A stretch of 64,000 nt of DNA, from NCBI RefSeq assembly GCF_002079055.1, contig NC_047493.1, forward strand, positions 372,001 through 436,000, given 5' to 3'. Shown in pieces: positions 20,805 through 29,450 of the stretch (positions are counted from its first letter, which is position 1; each line of letters opens with the position of its first letter). The notes under the pieces were generated by a model. It saw only the letters and a program-made list of their open reading frames with translations. It searched no databases and was not told the origin of the DNA. Source of the DNA: Saccharomyces paradoxus. Taxonomy: Eukaryota > Ascomycota > Saccharomycetes > Saccharomycetales > Saccharomycetaceae. A program made the translations under genes and the position numbers.

Positions 20805-21605
20805 TCACGCTGAAATTGCGGTGCTGTTCTGTGTAGGTGGCTCCTTAGTTTTCTGTTTTGTACTTTCATCCAACCACACAAATATGGAAACAAAAACGAC
20901 AAATGAAATTATGGCCTTACTGAATGGATCTATGCTTTTCCAAGTAAACCTTTTGCCGTCGAGCTGAAAAACCTTGACCACTTTTTGCACATCAGCAGGT
21001 AATAGATTTACATTTTTGTTATTTTGTAGAAGTAACCAATTATATTCGATGAATGGAAGTTGCAAGAATTGGGACTTTAGCGGCGAGGAAGAGTTTGCTC
21101 GGATAAATAAACTTCGAGGTCCAAGAAAGCCAAATGCATTGTAATACCATAGCTGGATAAAATTATGCTTTAGATTCTTCCAATCTCCTTGCATTCTTTC
21201 ATTTATTGCAAAATTCAATAAATCCAAATCATTGTCATTTAGCTTGGGAAATTTTTGAAGTAATATATCCGTATCTATTAAGTGATTATTATGTGACAAA
21301 GATGGATTGAAGAATTTGTTTATAATGAGACCAAGCTCGCCGTTGTTTAGACGTTCAGTTAATAGGTGATCGCGTTTCAAACCAATGGTTTTGTCCTCGT
21401 CTAGGTCTGGTGCACTTGGTTGCAAGACACTAAATATCTCGGACACTGTCTGTGAGAATGAAATGGGGTTCTCCTTGGACGTATTGTTAACATTTTGGGC
21501 CAAACGTATTTTCTGCTTCAAAAGCAAAGAAGTCGGCGGAGCTCTTTTCAAGTTTGGCTGATAGAATCTCTTTATTAGAAGATTCCTCGCCACCGGGTTT
21601 ATCAT
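20805..21605 (-). CDS. GEP7: Mitochondrial protein Gep7
   Basis: A 266-residue protein when started at the first ATG (MINPVARNLLIKRF). The frame is open 27 bp upstream to a stop, without another ATG. The first 30 residues are basic and suit a mitochondrial presequence. One hydrophobic segment near residues 227-243 (IISFVVFVSIFVW) is a likely membrane span close to the C-terminus. Gep7 is named for a genetic interaction with prohibitins and has no known enzyme activity. Identity rests largely on position between RAD6 and SDS23. I recall the S. cerevisiae protein as slightly longer. Confidence 0.85.
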   Translation of the reverse strand: MINPVARNLLIKRFYQPNLKRAPPTSLLLKQKIRLAQNVNNTSKENPISFSQTVSEIFSVLQPSAPDLDEDKTIGLKRDHLLTERLNNGELGLIINKFFNPSLSHNNHLIDTDILLQKFPKLNDNDLDLLNFAINERMQGDWKNLKHNFIQLWYYNAFGFLGPRSLFIRANSSSPLKSQFLQLPFIEYNWLLLQNNKNVNLLPADVQKVVKVFQLDGKRFTWKSIDPFSKAIISFVVFVSIFVWLDESTKQKTKEPPTQNSTAISA

Positions 21606-21881
21606 GTAGTTGATTGTGGAGGCTTTGCGCAATCACAATCTAAAAATCTCAACATTTAATAATCTCACACAATTGAACTTTCTATGGCTGATTTTAAGGA
21701 ATATATATATATATGTGTATACTATTCTCAAAAAAAAAGAAAGAGGGCCCAAAAAACCTCGCCTAGTAAATGATGAAAAAAAAAACTAAACTTTATTGGG
21801 ATAAAAAAGTAAAAATCAGAAAAAACCCTATATATATATATATGTAGTTAAATGAAGCCAGTTCCTTTTCTCTAGTATATT

Positions 21882-23465
21882 TCAGCCAACGTGCCCTCTC
21901 TGTTTTCTTGCCATCTGCGGATCAATTTCCTTATGATGTGTTTGTTTCCTTGCCAAAACACTTAAAATGTCAGTCAAAGACACAACACCTATCAATTTAC
22001 CTGTTCTATACTCCTTTTCAAAATGTGCCGGAGTTGGGGATGCGGGACAATTATTTGAACTTTGAGGTGGTGGCATTGGTGTCGATGGAGATTGCGGCTG
22101 AGAAGGCGGAGAACCGCTCAAATTTATATTTACATTTATTTTGTTGTTTGATGTATCTGAAGATTTTAGAACAGGAGAGTTGGCCATCCTAGAAGAGTGC
22201 GTATTTGAATGGTATGACGATGCAAGCGATGGCAATGTCGTTACGGGTGGAGTACTTGGTGATGGCGATGAGGATTTTTCGGAAGATGCTGATGGTTGAT
22301 TGTCATTTGGTTGTACTATCCATAATCTGTGAGATTTGGTAGCCACCAACTTGGCAAATGTTCTTGCCAGGGAACTTGTTGGATACACATGGAAAATGGG
22401 AAAGGAATCCTTACCGGTCTCTAGACCTCTTAAATTTAAAATGACCGAGACAAAATGACGACATGTATTGTGTAGTAAAGGATATTGCGAAGTTCTAGTA
22501 ACGTGTTTGACGTCCGTTACAGAGATATTACCAATCAAATTTCCTTGAGGGTCAACTACGGCAATGGAGGAGATTCTTTCCACATACATTTTATGTAAGG
22601 CCATAATTAGATGTTCGTCACCTTGAATGGATATAACACGTGATTGCTTGAACGTAGGTTTATCACGAGCTGCATTTAGTACGCCAATATTCAGTTCCTC
22701 AAGGGAAGAGTCCAAGAGAGGCTTCAAGTTGGGAAACGATCTCGCATTATCCCACAGATACTTAATCAATCGACGTTGAGAAAGAATACCTTTGATCTGT
22801 GTCATTTCCACGTTTGTGATGGCAACACGATGTACACCTGCGCCTAATATGCCTATTACTGTCGATAAGTTTTCCGTCTCAGGTAATTTGTAGAATGGAT
22901 TCTTTGGTGTCAGCTTTACTATTTCGCCCACAGGCACAGACTTACCATTCTGGCAGTCTGAAGTGATCTTGTCGTTGCTCACTTTAATTCTGTTTAACAC
23001 AAGAAGAAGGTATGCATTGAGGTCATTATAGTCGAATGTCAAACAATTCATGTCCCCTGGAAAATTCTCCACAGGCAAAGACGTTAGCTGGTGCTTGACT
23101 AGAGTGTTGAATGCTTCTTCTACTGAAATAGAACCTTTAATAAAAATCAGCTTGTTCTGCTCTACCAAATTCGAAAGAAGAGTGTGTTGCCATTCTTGCT
23201 TATGAACAGACAACAGGTTCTGCGAATTCAGAGTGGACAAGGAGTTTCCATTATTGTTTGAATATTCCGTGTTATCCAGCGCGGAAAGAGAAGATGAAGA
23301 AGAAGATTTCGAGATAGATTTATGTAGTGATTCTGTGTCGCTTTTGTTCCCTCCACTGTTCTTTTCCGTCTGTTCGCTCAAACTATTTGAATCAGTGGAA
23401 TTCGGTAATTGAGGTGGGGTAGAAAGCATTTCCACAATGGACGTGTGTCTTGTATTTTGGGGCAT
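21882..23465 (-). CDS. SDS23: CBS-domain protein Sds23
   Basis: A 527-residue protein related to fission-yeast Sds23/Moc1, linked to PP2A-type phosphatase control, APC/cyclosome function and late mitosis. The Ser/Asn-rich N-terminus (about 1-85) is followed by four CBS-like repeats over roughly residues 90-390. One example is SSIAVVDPQGNLIGNISVTDVK. Then comes a Ser/Pro-rich tail with PPSQPQSPSTPMPPPQ and a last LIGVVSLTDILSVLARK. Length equals S. cerevisiae Sds23. Its paralogue SDS24 lies elsewhere. Confidence 0.93.
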   Translation of the reverse strand: MPQNTRHTSIVEMLSTPPQLPNSTDSNSLSEQTEKNSGGNKSDTESLHKSISKSSSSSSLSALDNTEYSNNNGNSLSTLNSQNLLSVHKQEWQHTLLSNLVEQNKLIFIKGSISVEEAFNTLVKHQLTSLPVENFPGDMNCLTFDYNDLNAYLLLVLNRIKVSNDKITSDCQNGKSVPVGEIVKLTPKNPFYKLPETENLSTVIGILGAGVHRVAITNVEMTQIKGILSQRRLIKYLWDNARSFPNLKPLLDSSLEELNIGVLNAARDKPTFKQSRVISIQGDEHLIMALHKMYVERISSIAVVDPQGNLIGNISVTDVKHVTRTSQYPLLHNTCRHFVSVILNLRGLETGKDSFPIFHVYPTSSLARTFAKLVATKSHRLWIVQPNDNQPSASSEKSSSPSPSTPPVTTLPSLASSYHSNTHSSRMANSPVLKSSDTSNNKINVNINLSGSPPSQPQSPSTPMPPPQSSNNCPASPTPAHFEKEYRTGKLIGVVSLTDILSVLARKQTHHKEIDPQMARKQRGHVG

Positions 23466-23840
23466 TGAGTAAGTCTTGCTGAAAAGATGGTGTTATGGGG
23501 GTAGCCGTATCGTTATGTTGATAAGTTTTTAACAAAAAAATGAGTTTCGTTTGCAGAGCTGATTACTGAGATGATATTGCTAAGATTAAAGTCATCTGTG
23601 AAGTTTCTCAAAAACCTCATGGTTTCTCCTTCACACAATTTCATTTCATTTGCCGGGCGGAAAAAAAAGGAAGAAAAAAAAAATGACACATGGAAATAAG
23701 TTAAGGATTAGCGGATATGTAGTTCCAGTCCGGGTTATAAAACCACGTGACAATATCTCTGGATGAGGATGGGTAACCCTCTCCAATCGCTATATACGTC
23801 TAAAATACCCCGGGACGAAGACTTTTTCTGAAGCATTTTT

Positions 23841-23898
23841 CGGGCGCCCGGTGGCCAAAAACTAACTCCGAGCCCGGGCATGTCCCGGGGTTAGCGGG
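23841..23898 (+). promoter_or_regulatory. Palindrome cluster at the OLE1 FAR
   Basis: Within 60 bp are cgggcgcccg (23841-23850), gcccgggc (23872-23879), a second cccggg, and the nonamer ggggttagc. I recall the last as part of the unsaturated-fatty-acid-repressed element controlled by Mga2/Spt23. The cluster lies about 555-610 bp before the OLE1 ATG, which matches the FAR's known distance. Assignment to the FAR is from memory and position. Confidence 0.55.
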
Positions 23899-24107
23899 CC
23901 CAACAAAGGCGCTTATCTGGTGGGCTTCCGTAGAAGAAAAAAGCTGTTGAGCGAGCTATTTCGGGTATCCCAGCCTTCTCTGCAGGCCGCCCCAGTTGGC
24001 TTGGCTCTGGTGCTGTTCGTAAGAATCACATCGTCTATGGCAGGCAGAGGTAATAACGGCTTAAGGTTCCCTTCGCATAGTCGGCAGCCTTCTTTCGGAC
24101 GTTGAAC

Positions 24108-24116
24108 ACTCAACAA
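24108..24116 (+). promoter_or_regulatory. Low-oxygen response element (LORE) of OLE1
   Basis: An exact ACTCAACAA, 345 bp before the OLE1 start codon. This is the motif and distance known for the LORE through which Mga2 induces OLE1 in hypoxia. Confidence 0.8.
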
Positions 24117-24452
24117 ACCTTATCTAGTGCCCAACCAGGTGTGCTTCTAGGAGTCTTACCCACTCAGACATAGCTATCCCTATTGTTACGGCTATGAGGA
24201 TGGCACACAAAAGTGGAAATAATAGTAGTTAACAATATATGCAGCAAATCATCGGCTCCTGGCTCATCGAGTCTTGCAAATCTGCATATTCATATATATA
24301 TGGGGGCAGATCTTGATTCATTTATTGTTCTATTTCCATCTCTCCTACTTCTCTCTTTCTTTATATTCTTTTATTAGATAAAATAGAACATCATTGTTAT
24401 AGATAGTTGTGGTGATCATATTATAAACATTACTAAAAACATTACAACAAAG

Positions 24453-25985
24453 ATGCCCACTTCTGGAACTACTATTGAGTTGATTGACGACCAATTTCCA
24501 AAGGACGACTCTGCCGCCGGTGGTGTTGTCGATGAGGTCGACTTAACCGAGGCTAATATTTTGGCTACTGGTTTGAATAAGAAAGCACCAAGAATCGTGA
24601 ACGGTTTTGGTTCTTTAATGGGTTCCAAGGAAATGGTTTCTGTGGAATTCGACAAGAAGGGAAACGAAAAGAAGTCTAATTTGGATCGTCTGCTGGAAAA
24701 GGACAACCAAGAAAAAGAAGCAGCTAAAACTAGAACTCACATCTCTGAACAGCCATGGACTTTGAATAATTGGCACCAACATTTGAACTGGTTGAACATG
24801 GTTCTTGTTTGTGGTATGCCAATCGTTGGTTGGTATTTCGCTCTTTCAGGTAAGGTACCTTTGCATTTAAACGTTTTCCTTTTCTCCGTTTTCTACTACG
24901 CTGTCGGTGGTGTTTCTATTACTGCCGGTTACCATAGATTATGGTCTCACAGATCTTACTCCGCTCACTGGCCATTGAGATTATTCTACGCCGTTTTCGG
25001 TTGTGCTTCCGTTGAGGGGTCCGCTAAATGGTGGGGCCATTCTCACAGAATTCACCATCGTTACACTGACACCTTGAGAGATCCTTATGATGCTCGTAGA
25101 GGTCTATGGTACTCCCACATGGGATGGATGCTTTTGAAGCCAAATCCAAAATACAAGGCCAGAGCTGATATCACTGATATGACTGACGACTGGACCATTA
25201 GATTCCAACACAGACACTACATCTTATTGATGCTGTTGACCGCTTTCGTCATTCCAACTGTTATTTGTGGTTACTTCTTCAACGACTACATGGGTGGTTT
25301 GATCTATGCCGGTTTCATCCGTGTCTTTGTTATTCAACAAGCTACCTTTTGCATTAACTCTATGGCTCATTACATCGGTACCCAACCATTCGATGACAGA
25401 AGAACCCCTCGTGACAACTGGATTACCGCTATTGTTACTTTTGGTGAAGGTTACCATAACTTCCACCACGAATTCCCAACTGATTACAGAAACGCTATTA
25501 AGTGGTACCAATACGATCCAACCAAGGTTATCATCTATTTGACTTCTTTGGTTGGTCTAGCATACGACTTGAAGAGATTCTCTCAAAACGCTATTGAAGA
25601 AGCTTTGATTCAACAAGAACAAAAGAAGATCAACCAAAAGAAGGCCAAGATCAACTGGGGCCCAGTTTTGACTGATCTGCCAATGTGGGACAAGCAAACC
25701 TTCTTGGCTAAGTCTAAGGAAAACAAGGGCTTGGTTATCATCTCCGGTATTGTTCACGACGTATCTGGTTATATCTCTGAACATCCAGGTGGTGAAACTT
25801 TAATCAAGACTGCATTAGGTAAGGACGCTACCAAGGCTTTCAGTGGTGGTGTCTACCGTCACTCAAATGCCGCTCAAAACGTCTTGGCTGATATGAGAGT
25901 GGCCGTCATCAAGGAAAGTAAGAACTCTGCTATTAGAATGGCTAGTAAGAGAGGTGAAGTCTACGAAACTGGTAAGTTCTTTTAA
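24453..25985 (+). CDS. OLE1: Acyl-CoA delta-9 desaturase
   Basis: A 510-residue ER membrane enzyme that puts the cis-9 double bond into palmitoyl- and stearoyl-CoA. The three His boxes are HRLWSH (H161-H166), HRIHH and HNFHH. Four hydrophobic spans lie between about 112 and 300. A C-terminal cytochrome b5 domain carries the haem-binding HPGGE near residue 440. The fusion with b5 is normal for fungi. Length equals S. cerevisiae Ole1 and codon use is strongly biased, as for a highly expressed gene. Confidence 0.98.
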   Translation: MPTSGTTIELIDDQFPKDDSAAGGVVDEVDLTEANILATGLNKKAPRIVNGFGSLMGSKEMVSVEFDKKGNEKKSNLDRLLEKDNQEKEAAKTRTHISEQPWTLNNWHQHLNWLNMVLVCGMPIVGWYFALSGKVPLHLNVFLFSVFYYAVGGVSITAGYHRLWSHRSYSAHWPLRLFYAVFGCASVEGSAKWWGHSHRIHHRYTDTLRDPYDARRGLWYSHMGWMLLKPNPKYKARADITDMTDDWTIRFQHRHYILLMLLTAFVIPTVICGYFFNDYMGGLIYAGFIRVFVIQQATFCINSMAHYIGTQPFDDRRTPRDNWITAIVTFGEGYHNFHHEFPTDYRNAIKWYQYDPTKVIIYLTSLVGLAYDLKRFSQNAIEEALIQQEQKKINQKKAKINWGPVLTDLPMWDKQTFLAKSKENKGLVIISGIVHDVSGYISEHPGGETLIKTALGKDATKAFSGGVYRHSNAAQNVLADMRVAVIKESKNSAIRMASKRGEVYETGKFF

Positions 25986-26673
25986 GCATCACATTACAAT
26001 AACAAAACTGCAACTACCAAAAAAAAAAATTGAAAAATCATAAATTAAAAAAAAAAATCAACATTTGAATTTTTTTTTTTTCATGATTACGTTTTGACAT
26101 TTTTCCTTTTTTTTTTTTCTCTTATTACGATTTACCTTTTTTATTTAATTTTTTCATTTTTAGTATTTTATTCTTCGTTATTTATGTATAGAAATTTTCA
26201 TTTTCATTTAGATTCAGATTTAGTTAAACTCTTTTTTTTATATATCTTTTGCTCTAACTTCAGTGCTTTAGTTTCCTTCGGTTTTTCGAATCATTGCTGA
26301 GGTAACTGTAAAGGCATACTCCCCTTTTTAAACCATTTTCGTAATCAGGCGCATCCTTTTAGTTTTTTTTTTTTGGAATTTGAATTTGTATGACATACTA
26401 GCTATACAAATCTTTATGTACACATTTATACAGTAACCTATTATTTACCGTTTTTAACTCTAATAGATGCTAGTATAATAAGAAAGAAAAACTTAATAAC
26501 TTCCACCGACAATTGAGAAACAAAGCAAAAAAGAAAAAAGGGAAGCACAGAACTAATACATTCCGTGTATTATCTTTTTTATCTTCAATTTTCCTTCAAT
26601 CCATGGACGACCGTTAAGTATTTCCATTATTCTTTGCCTCTTATTTTTTTTTCAAATTTCAATGTCTTATTAT
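25986..26673. other. Intergenic OLE1-ERV14 (convergent)
   Basis: 688 bp between convergent genes, dominated by long A- and T-runs (26021-26160). It should hold both 3' UTRs. A T-rich frame at 26094-26300 encodes a Phe-rich peptide only because of base composition. Confidence 0.6.
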
Positions 26674-27090
26674 TTAAAAGTCATCGCCACTTTCAGCAAT
26701 CAAAGCCATGATCATTCTATACAAGTAGAAGAAGAACATCAATAAGTGGAAACCCAATTTTAGAAAACTTTCTCTTTTATGCTTACCTAAAGTTCTGAAT
26801 ATTTCGGTAGCATCCAATAACTGGACCTTATTGTAGATCTTGTTTAAATTGTATGCTAGAACCGGTAGATTTAGTAAAAATACAAACCAGTAACCGTTCA
26901 GTAAGAATAGTAATGACAAGGCACCATGCAACGCGGCTTCAGGGGTGATTAACTTGTTGACTTTGGAACATAATTCAATTGGATTGATATAATCAGCTTC
27001 TAAATCAGCGTATAATATTGTGAAATGCACTTGGCCGAACAAATTGATACAGTTGACAACAACAGCAAGGATAAATAACCAAGCACCCAT
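26674..27090 (-). CDS. ERV14: COPII cargo receptor Erv14 (cornichon family)
   Basis: A 138-residue integral membrane protein that loads transmembrane cargo such as Axl2 into COPII vesicles leaving the ER. The cornichon signature is clear: a hydrophobic N-terminus [22 protein letters not shown], the acidic loop DLEADYINP, two further hydrophobic segments and the C-terminal [20 protein letters not shown]. Length equals S. cerevisiae Erv14. Confidence 0.97.
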
Positions 27091-27329
27091 TTTTTTCTTT
27101 ATTTTTAATTCCTTTTACTTTACTGTAATTGCAGTTTCAAAGATAAATGTCTTCGTTAACTATTGAAACATGATAACATGAGAAAAATCTAAATCTCTCC
27201 TTCGTATTAAGGAATACATAATCTAGCTATCATTCTTAAATCTTTCTCCTTCCTTGTTTTTTCTCCGAAAAGAAGAAAAAAATTTTCTTTCACGGAACTA
27301 ACGAAAAAAAAAAAGCTCTATAAAAAATA

Positions 27330-27401
27330 CTCCGATACGGGGAGTCGAACCCCGGTCTCCACGGTGAAAGCGTGATGTGATAGCCGTTACACTATATCGG
27401 A
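27330..27401 (-). tRNA. tRNA-Glu (UUC)
   Basis: A 72-nt gene read on the minus strand, from TCCGATATAGTG to the T arm GGTTCGACTCC and discriminator G. The anticodon is TTC. The acceptor arms pair fully and there is no intron. It is followed upstream, after 17 bp, by a sigma LTR. Confidence 0.97.
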
Positions 27402-27418
27402 AACTAATTGGTTGAAAA

Positions 27419-27761
27419 TGTTGTATTACGGGCTCGAGTAATACCGGATGTCTTGACAATCCTAAAGTCGTTTAGGAGAGTAACTTGTTGTCAGACTTAT
27501 TATTATCGTGATTCACAGAATGTTACTTATCCTATATAATCTATATAAGATCTGAATCTAACTAAAGGGTGGAAGCGCGGAATCTCGGATCTAAACTAAT
27601 TGTTCAGGTATTTATACGTTTGGTTAGTTTGGTTCATCTTAGGCAAGTAGGTTGCCTAGTATACTCAATCTTGTCTATTGTTTCGTACGTGTTTCATACA
27701 TGTTTTATGTCTAGGTTGGTAAATCTAGTAATGCTGAGGTATCTCATCTTGAGATACAACA
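27419..27761 (-). mobile_element. Solo Ty3-type LTR (sigma) at tRNA-Glu
   Basis: 343 bp with terminal TGTTGTAT/ATACAACA inverted repeats, flanked by a perfect 5-bp duplication gaaaa (27414-27418 and 27762-27766). On the minus strand it reads in Ty3 transcription order, with a tataaatacc TATA box and a tgaaaca pheromone-response-type motif. It lies 17 bp upstream of the tRNA 5' end, the known Ty3 target position. Apart from two substitution-scale differences I may have missed, it looks identical to the copy at 41110. It is a solo LTR with no internal sequence, and young. Confidence 0.92.
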
Positions 27762-27850
27762 GAAAAATTGATGAAAGAAGGCCTCCACATTAATGTAATC
27801 AGCGCAAATCATCAACTGTTTGCGCTTCTTGTTGGATGAAATTTTATATC

Positions 27851-28168
27851 TGTTGGAATGAAATTCTAATATCATCTATTTAATAGTATATTATAATATG
27901 CGGTGCAAGAGGATGGCATAAAGATTGAGAAACAGTCATCCAATCTAATGGAAGCTGAAATGCAAGGATTGATAATGTAATAGGATAATGAATGACAACA
28001 TATAAAAAGAAAGAAGATAAAATAATAACACTATGTAGAACTATCGATTCCCTTTTGTGGATTCCTATATCCTCGAGGAGAACTTCTAGTATATTCTATA
28101 TACCTAATATTATAGCCTTTAGTAACAATGGAATCCCAACAATTATCTAATTACCCACATAATTCTCA
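27851..28168 (+). repeat. Ty1 5' LTR (delta)
   Basis: 318 bp, beginning TGTTGGAATG and ending AATTCTCA. It holds the GAG start codon near its 3' end, as is normal for Ty1. Confidence 0.93.
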
Positions 28169-29450
28169 TGGTAGCGCCTGTGCTTCGGTTACTTCTAAGG
28201 AAGTCCACACAAATCAAGATCCGTTAGACGTTTCAGCTTCCAAAATTCAAGAATATGATAAGGCTTCCACTAAGGCTAACTCTCAACAGACAACAACACC
28301 TGCTTCATCAGCTGTTCCAGAGAACCCCCATCATGCCTCTCCTCAAACTGCTCAGTCACATTCACCACAGAATGGGCCGTACCCACAGCAGTGCATGATG
28401 ACCCAAAACCAAGCCAATCCATCTGGTTGGTCATTTTACGGACACCCATCTATGATTCCGTATACACCTTATCAAATGTCGCCTATGTACTTTCCACCTG
28501 GGCCACAATCACAGTTTCCGCAGTATCCACCATCAGTTGGAAAGCCTCTGAGCACCCCATCACCTGAGTCAGGTAATACATTTACTGATTCATCCTCAGC
28601 GGACTCTGATATGACATCCACTAAAAAATATGTCAGACCACCACCAATGTTAACCTCACCTAATGACTTTCTAAATTGGGTTAAAACATACATCAAATTT
28701 TTACAAAACTCGAATCTCGGTGATATTATTCCGACAGTAAACGGAAAACCCGTACGTCAGATCACTGATGATGAACTCACCTTCTTGTATAACACTTTTC
28801 AAATATTTGCTCCCTCTCAATTCCTACCTACCTGGGTCAAAGACATCCTATCTGTTGATTATACGGATATCATGAAAATTCTTTCCAAAAGTATTGAAAA
28901 AACGCAATCTGATACCCAAGAGGCAAACGACATTGTGACCCTGGCAAATTTGCAATATAATGGCAGTACACCTGCAGATGCATTTGAAACAAAAGTCACA
29001 AACATTATCGACAGACTAAATAATAATGGCATTCATATCAATAACAAGGTCGCATGCCAATTAATTATGAGAGGTCTATCTGGCGAATATAAATTTTTAC
29101 GCTACACACGTCATCGACATCTAAATATGACAGTCGCTGAACTGTTCTTAGATATCCATGCTATTTATGAAGAACAACAGGAATCGAGAAACAGTAAACC
29201 TAATTACAGGAGAAATCCGAGTGATGAGAAGAATGATTCTCGCAGCTATACGAATACAACCAAACCCAAAGTTATAGCTCGGAATCCTCAAAAAACAAAT
29301 AATTCGAAATCGAAAACAGCCAGGGCTCATAATGTATCCACATCTAATAACTCTCCCAGCACTGACAACGATTCCATCAGTAAATCAACTACTGAACCGA
29401 TTCAATTGAACAATAAGCACGACCTTCATCTTAGGCCAGAAACTTACTGA
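28128..29450 (+). CDS. Ty1 Gag (TYA)
   Basis: 440 residues, the usual Ty1 Gag length, beginning [10 protein letters not shown]. It has the Pro/Gln-rich N-terminal part, the capsid core ([13 protein letters not shown] onward) and the basic C-terminal nucleic-acid chaperone region. From memory it is nearly identical to the canonical Gag of S. cerevisiae Ty1, much closer than the neighbouring host genes are to theirs. The family's +1 frameshift heptamer CTTAGGC is at 29430-29436, just before the Gag stop. Confidence 0.94.
   Translation: MESQQLSNYPHNSHGSACASVTSKEVHTNQDPLDVSASKIQEYDKASTKANSQQTTTPASSAVPENPHHASPQTAQSHSPQNGPYPQQCMMTQNQANPSGWSFYGHPSMIPYTPYQMSPMYFPPGPQSQFPQYPPSVGKPLSTPSPESGNTFTDSSSADSDMTSTKKYVRPPPMLTSPNDFLNWVKTYIKFLQNSNLGDIIPTVNGKPVRQITDDELTFLYNTFQIFAPSQFLPTWVKDILSVDYTDIMKILSKSIEKTQSDTQEANDIVTLANLQYNGSTPADAFETKVTNIIDRLNNNGIHINNKVACQLIMRGLSGEYKFLRYTRHRHLNMTVAELFLDIHAIYEEQQESRNSKPNYRRNPSDEKNDSRSYTNTTKPKVIARNPQKTNNSKSKTARAHNVSTSNNSPSTDNDSISKSTTEPIQLNNKHDLHLRPETY
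28169..28178 (+). other. Ty1 primer-binding site (initiator tRNA-Met)
   Basis: tggtagcgcc lies immediately after the 5' LTR and is complementary to the 3' end of yeast initiator tRNA-Met, the known Ty1 reverse-transcription primer. Confidence 0.92.

Larger units (their letters stand above)
23466..24452. other. SDS23-OLE1 divergent control region
   Basis: 987 bp. The region 23840-24060 is GC-rich, at the distance from OLE1 where the fatty-acid-regulated region (FAR) is known in S. cerevisiae. A LORE lies at 24108. A pyrimidine-rich leader (24320-24380) precedes OLE1. Overlapping short frames on both strands near 23913-24116 are not convincing genes. Confidence 0.65.

Noticed and set aside
23913-24116. 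Overlapping 61-67 codon frames on both strands in the OLE1 promoter
   Set aside because: They overlap each other and known regulatory sequence, and have no homology I recognise.
26094-26300. 68-codon Phe-rich frame downstream of OLE1
   Set aside because: It is produced by T-runs in a 3' flanking region; there is no sign of selection for protein.
27419-27761. Assigning the 343-bp LTRs to Ty4 (tau) or Tsu4
   Set aside because: The TGTTGTAT/ATACAACA ends, the pheromone-type motif, the 343-bp size and the 16-17 bp spacing from tRNA genes all fit Ty3 sigma instead.
27569-27793. 74-codon frame repeated at 27569, 33988, 41260 and on the minus strand at 51294
   Set aside because: The near-identical peptides arise because the frames lie inside copies of the sigma LTR. 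They are not a gene family.
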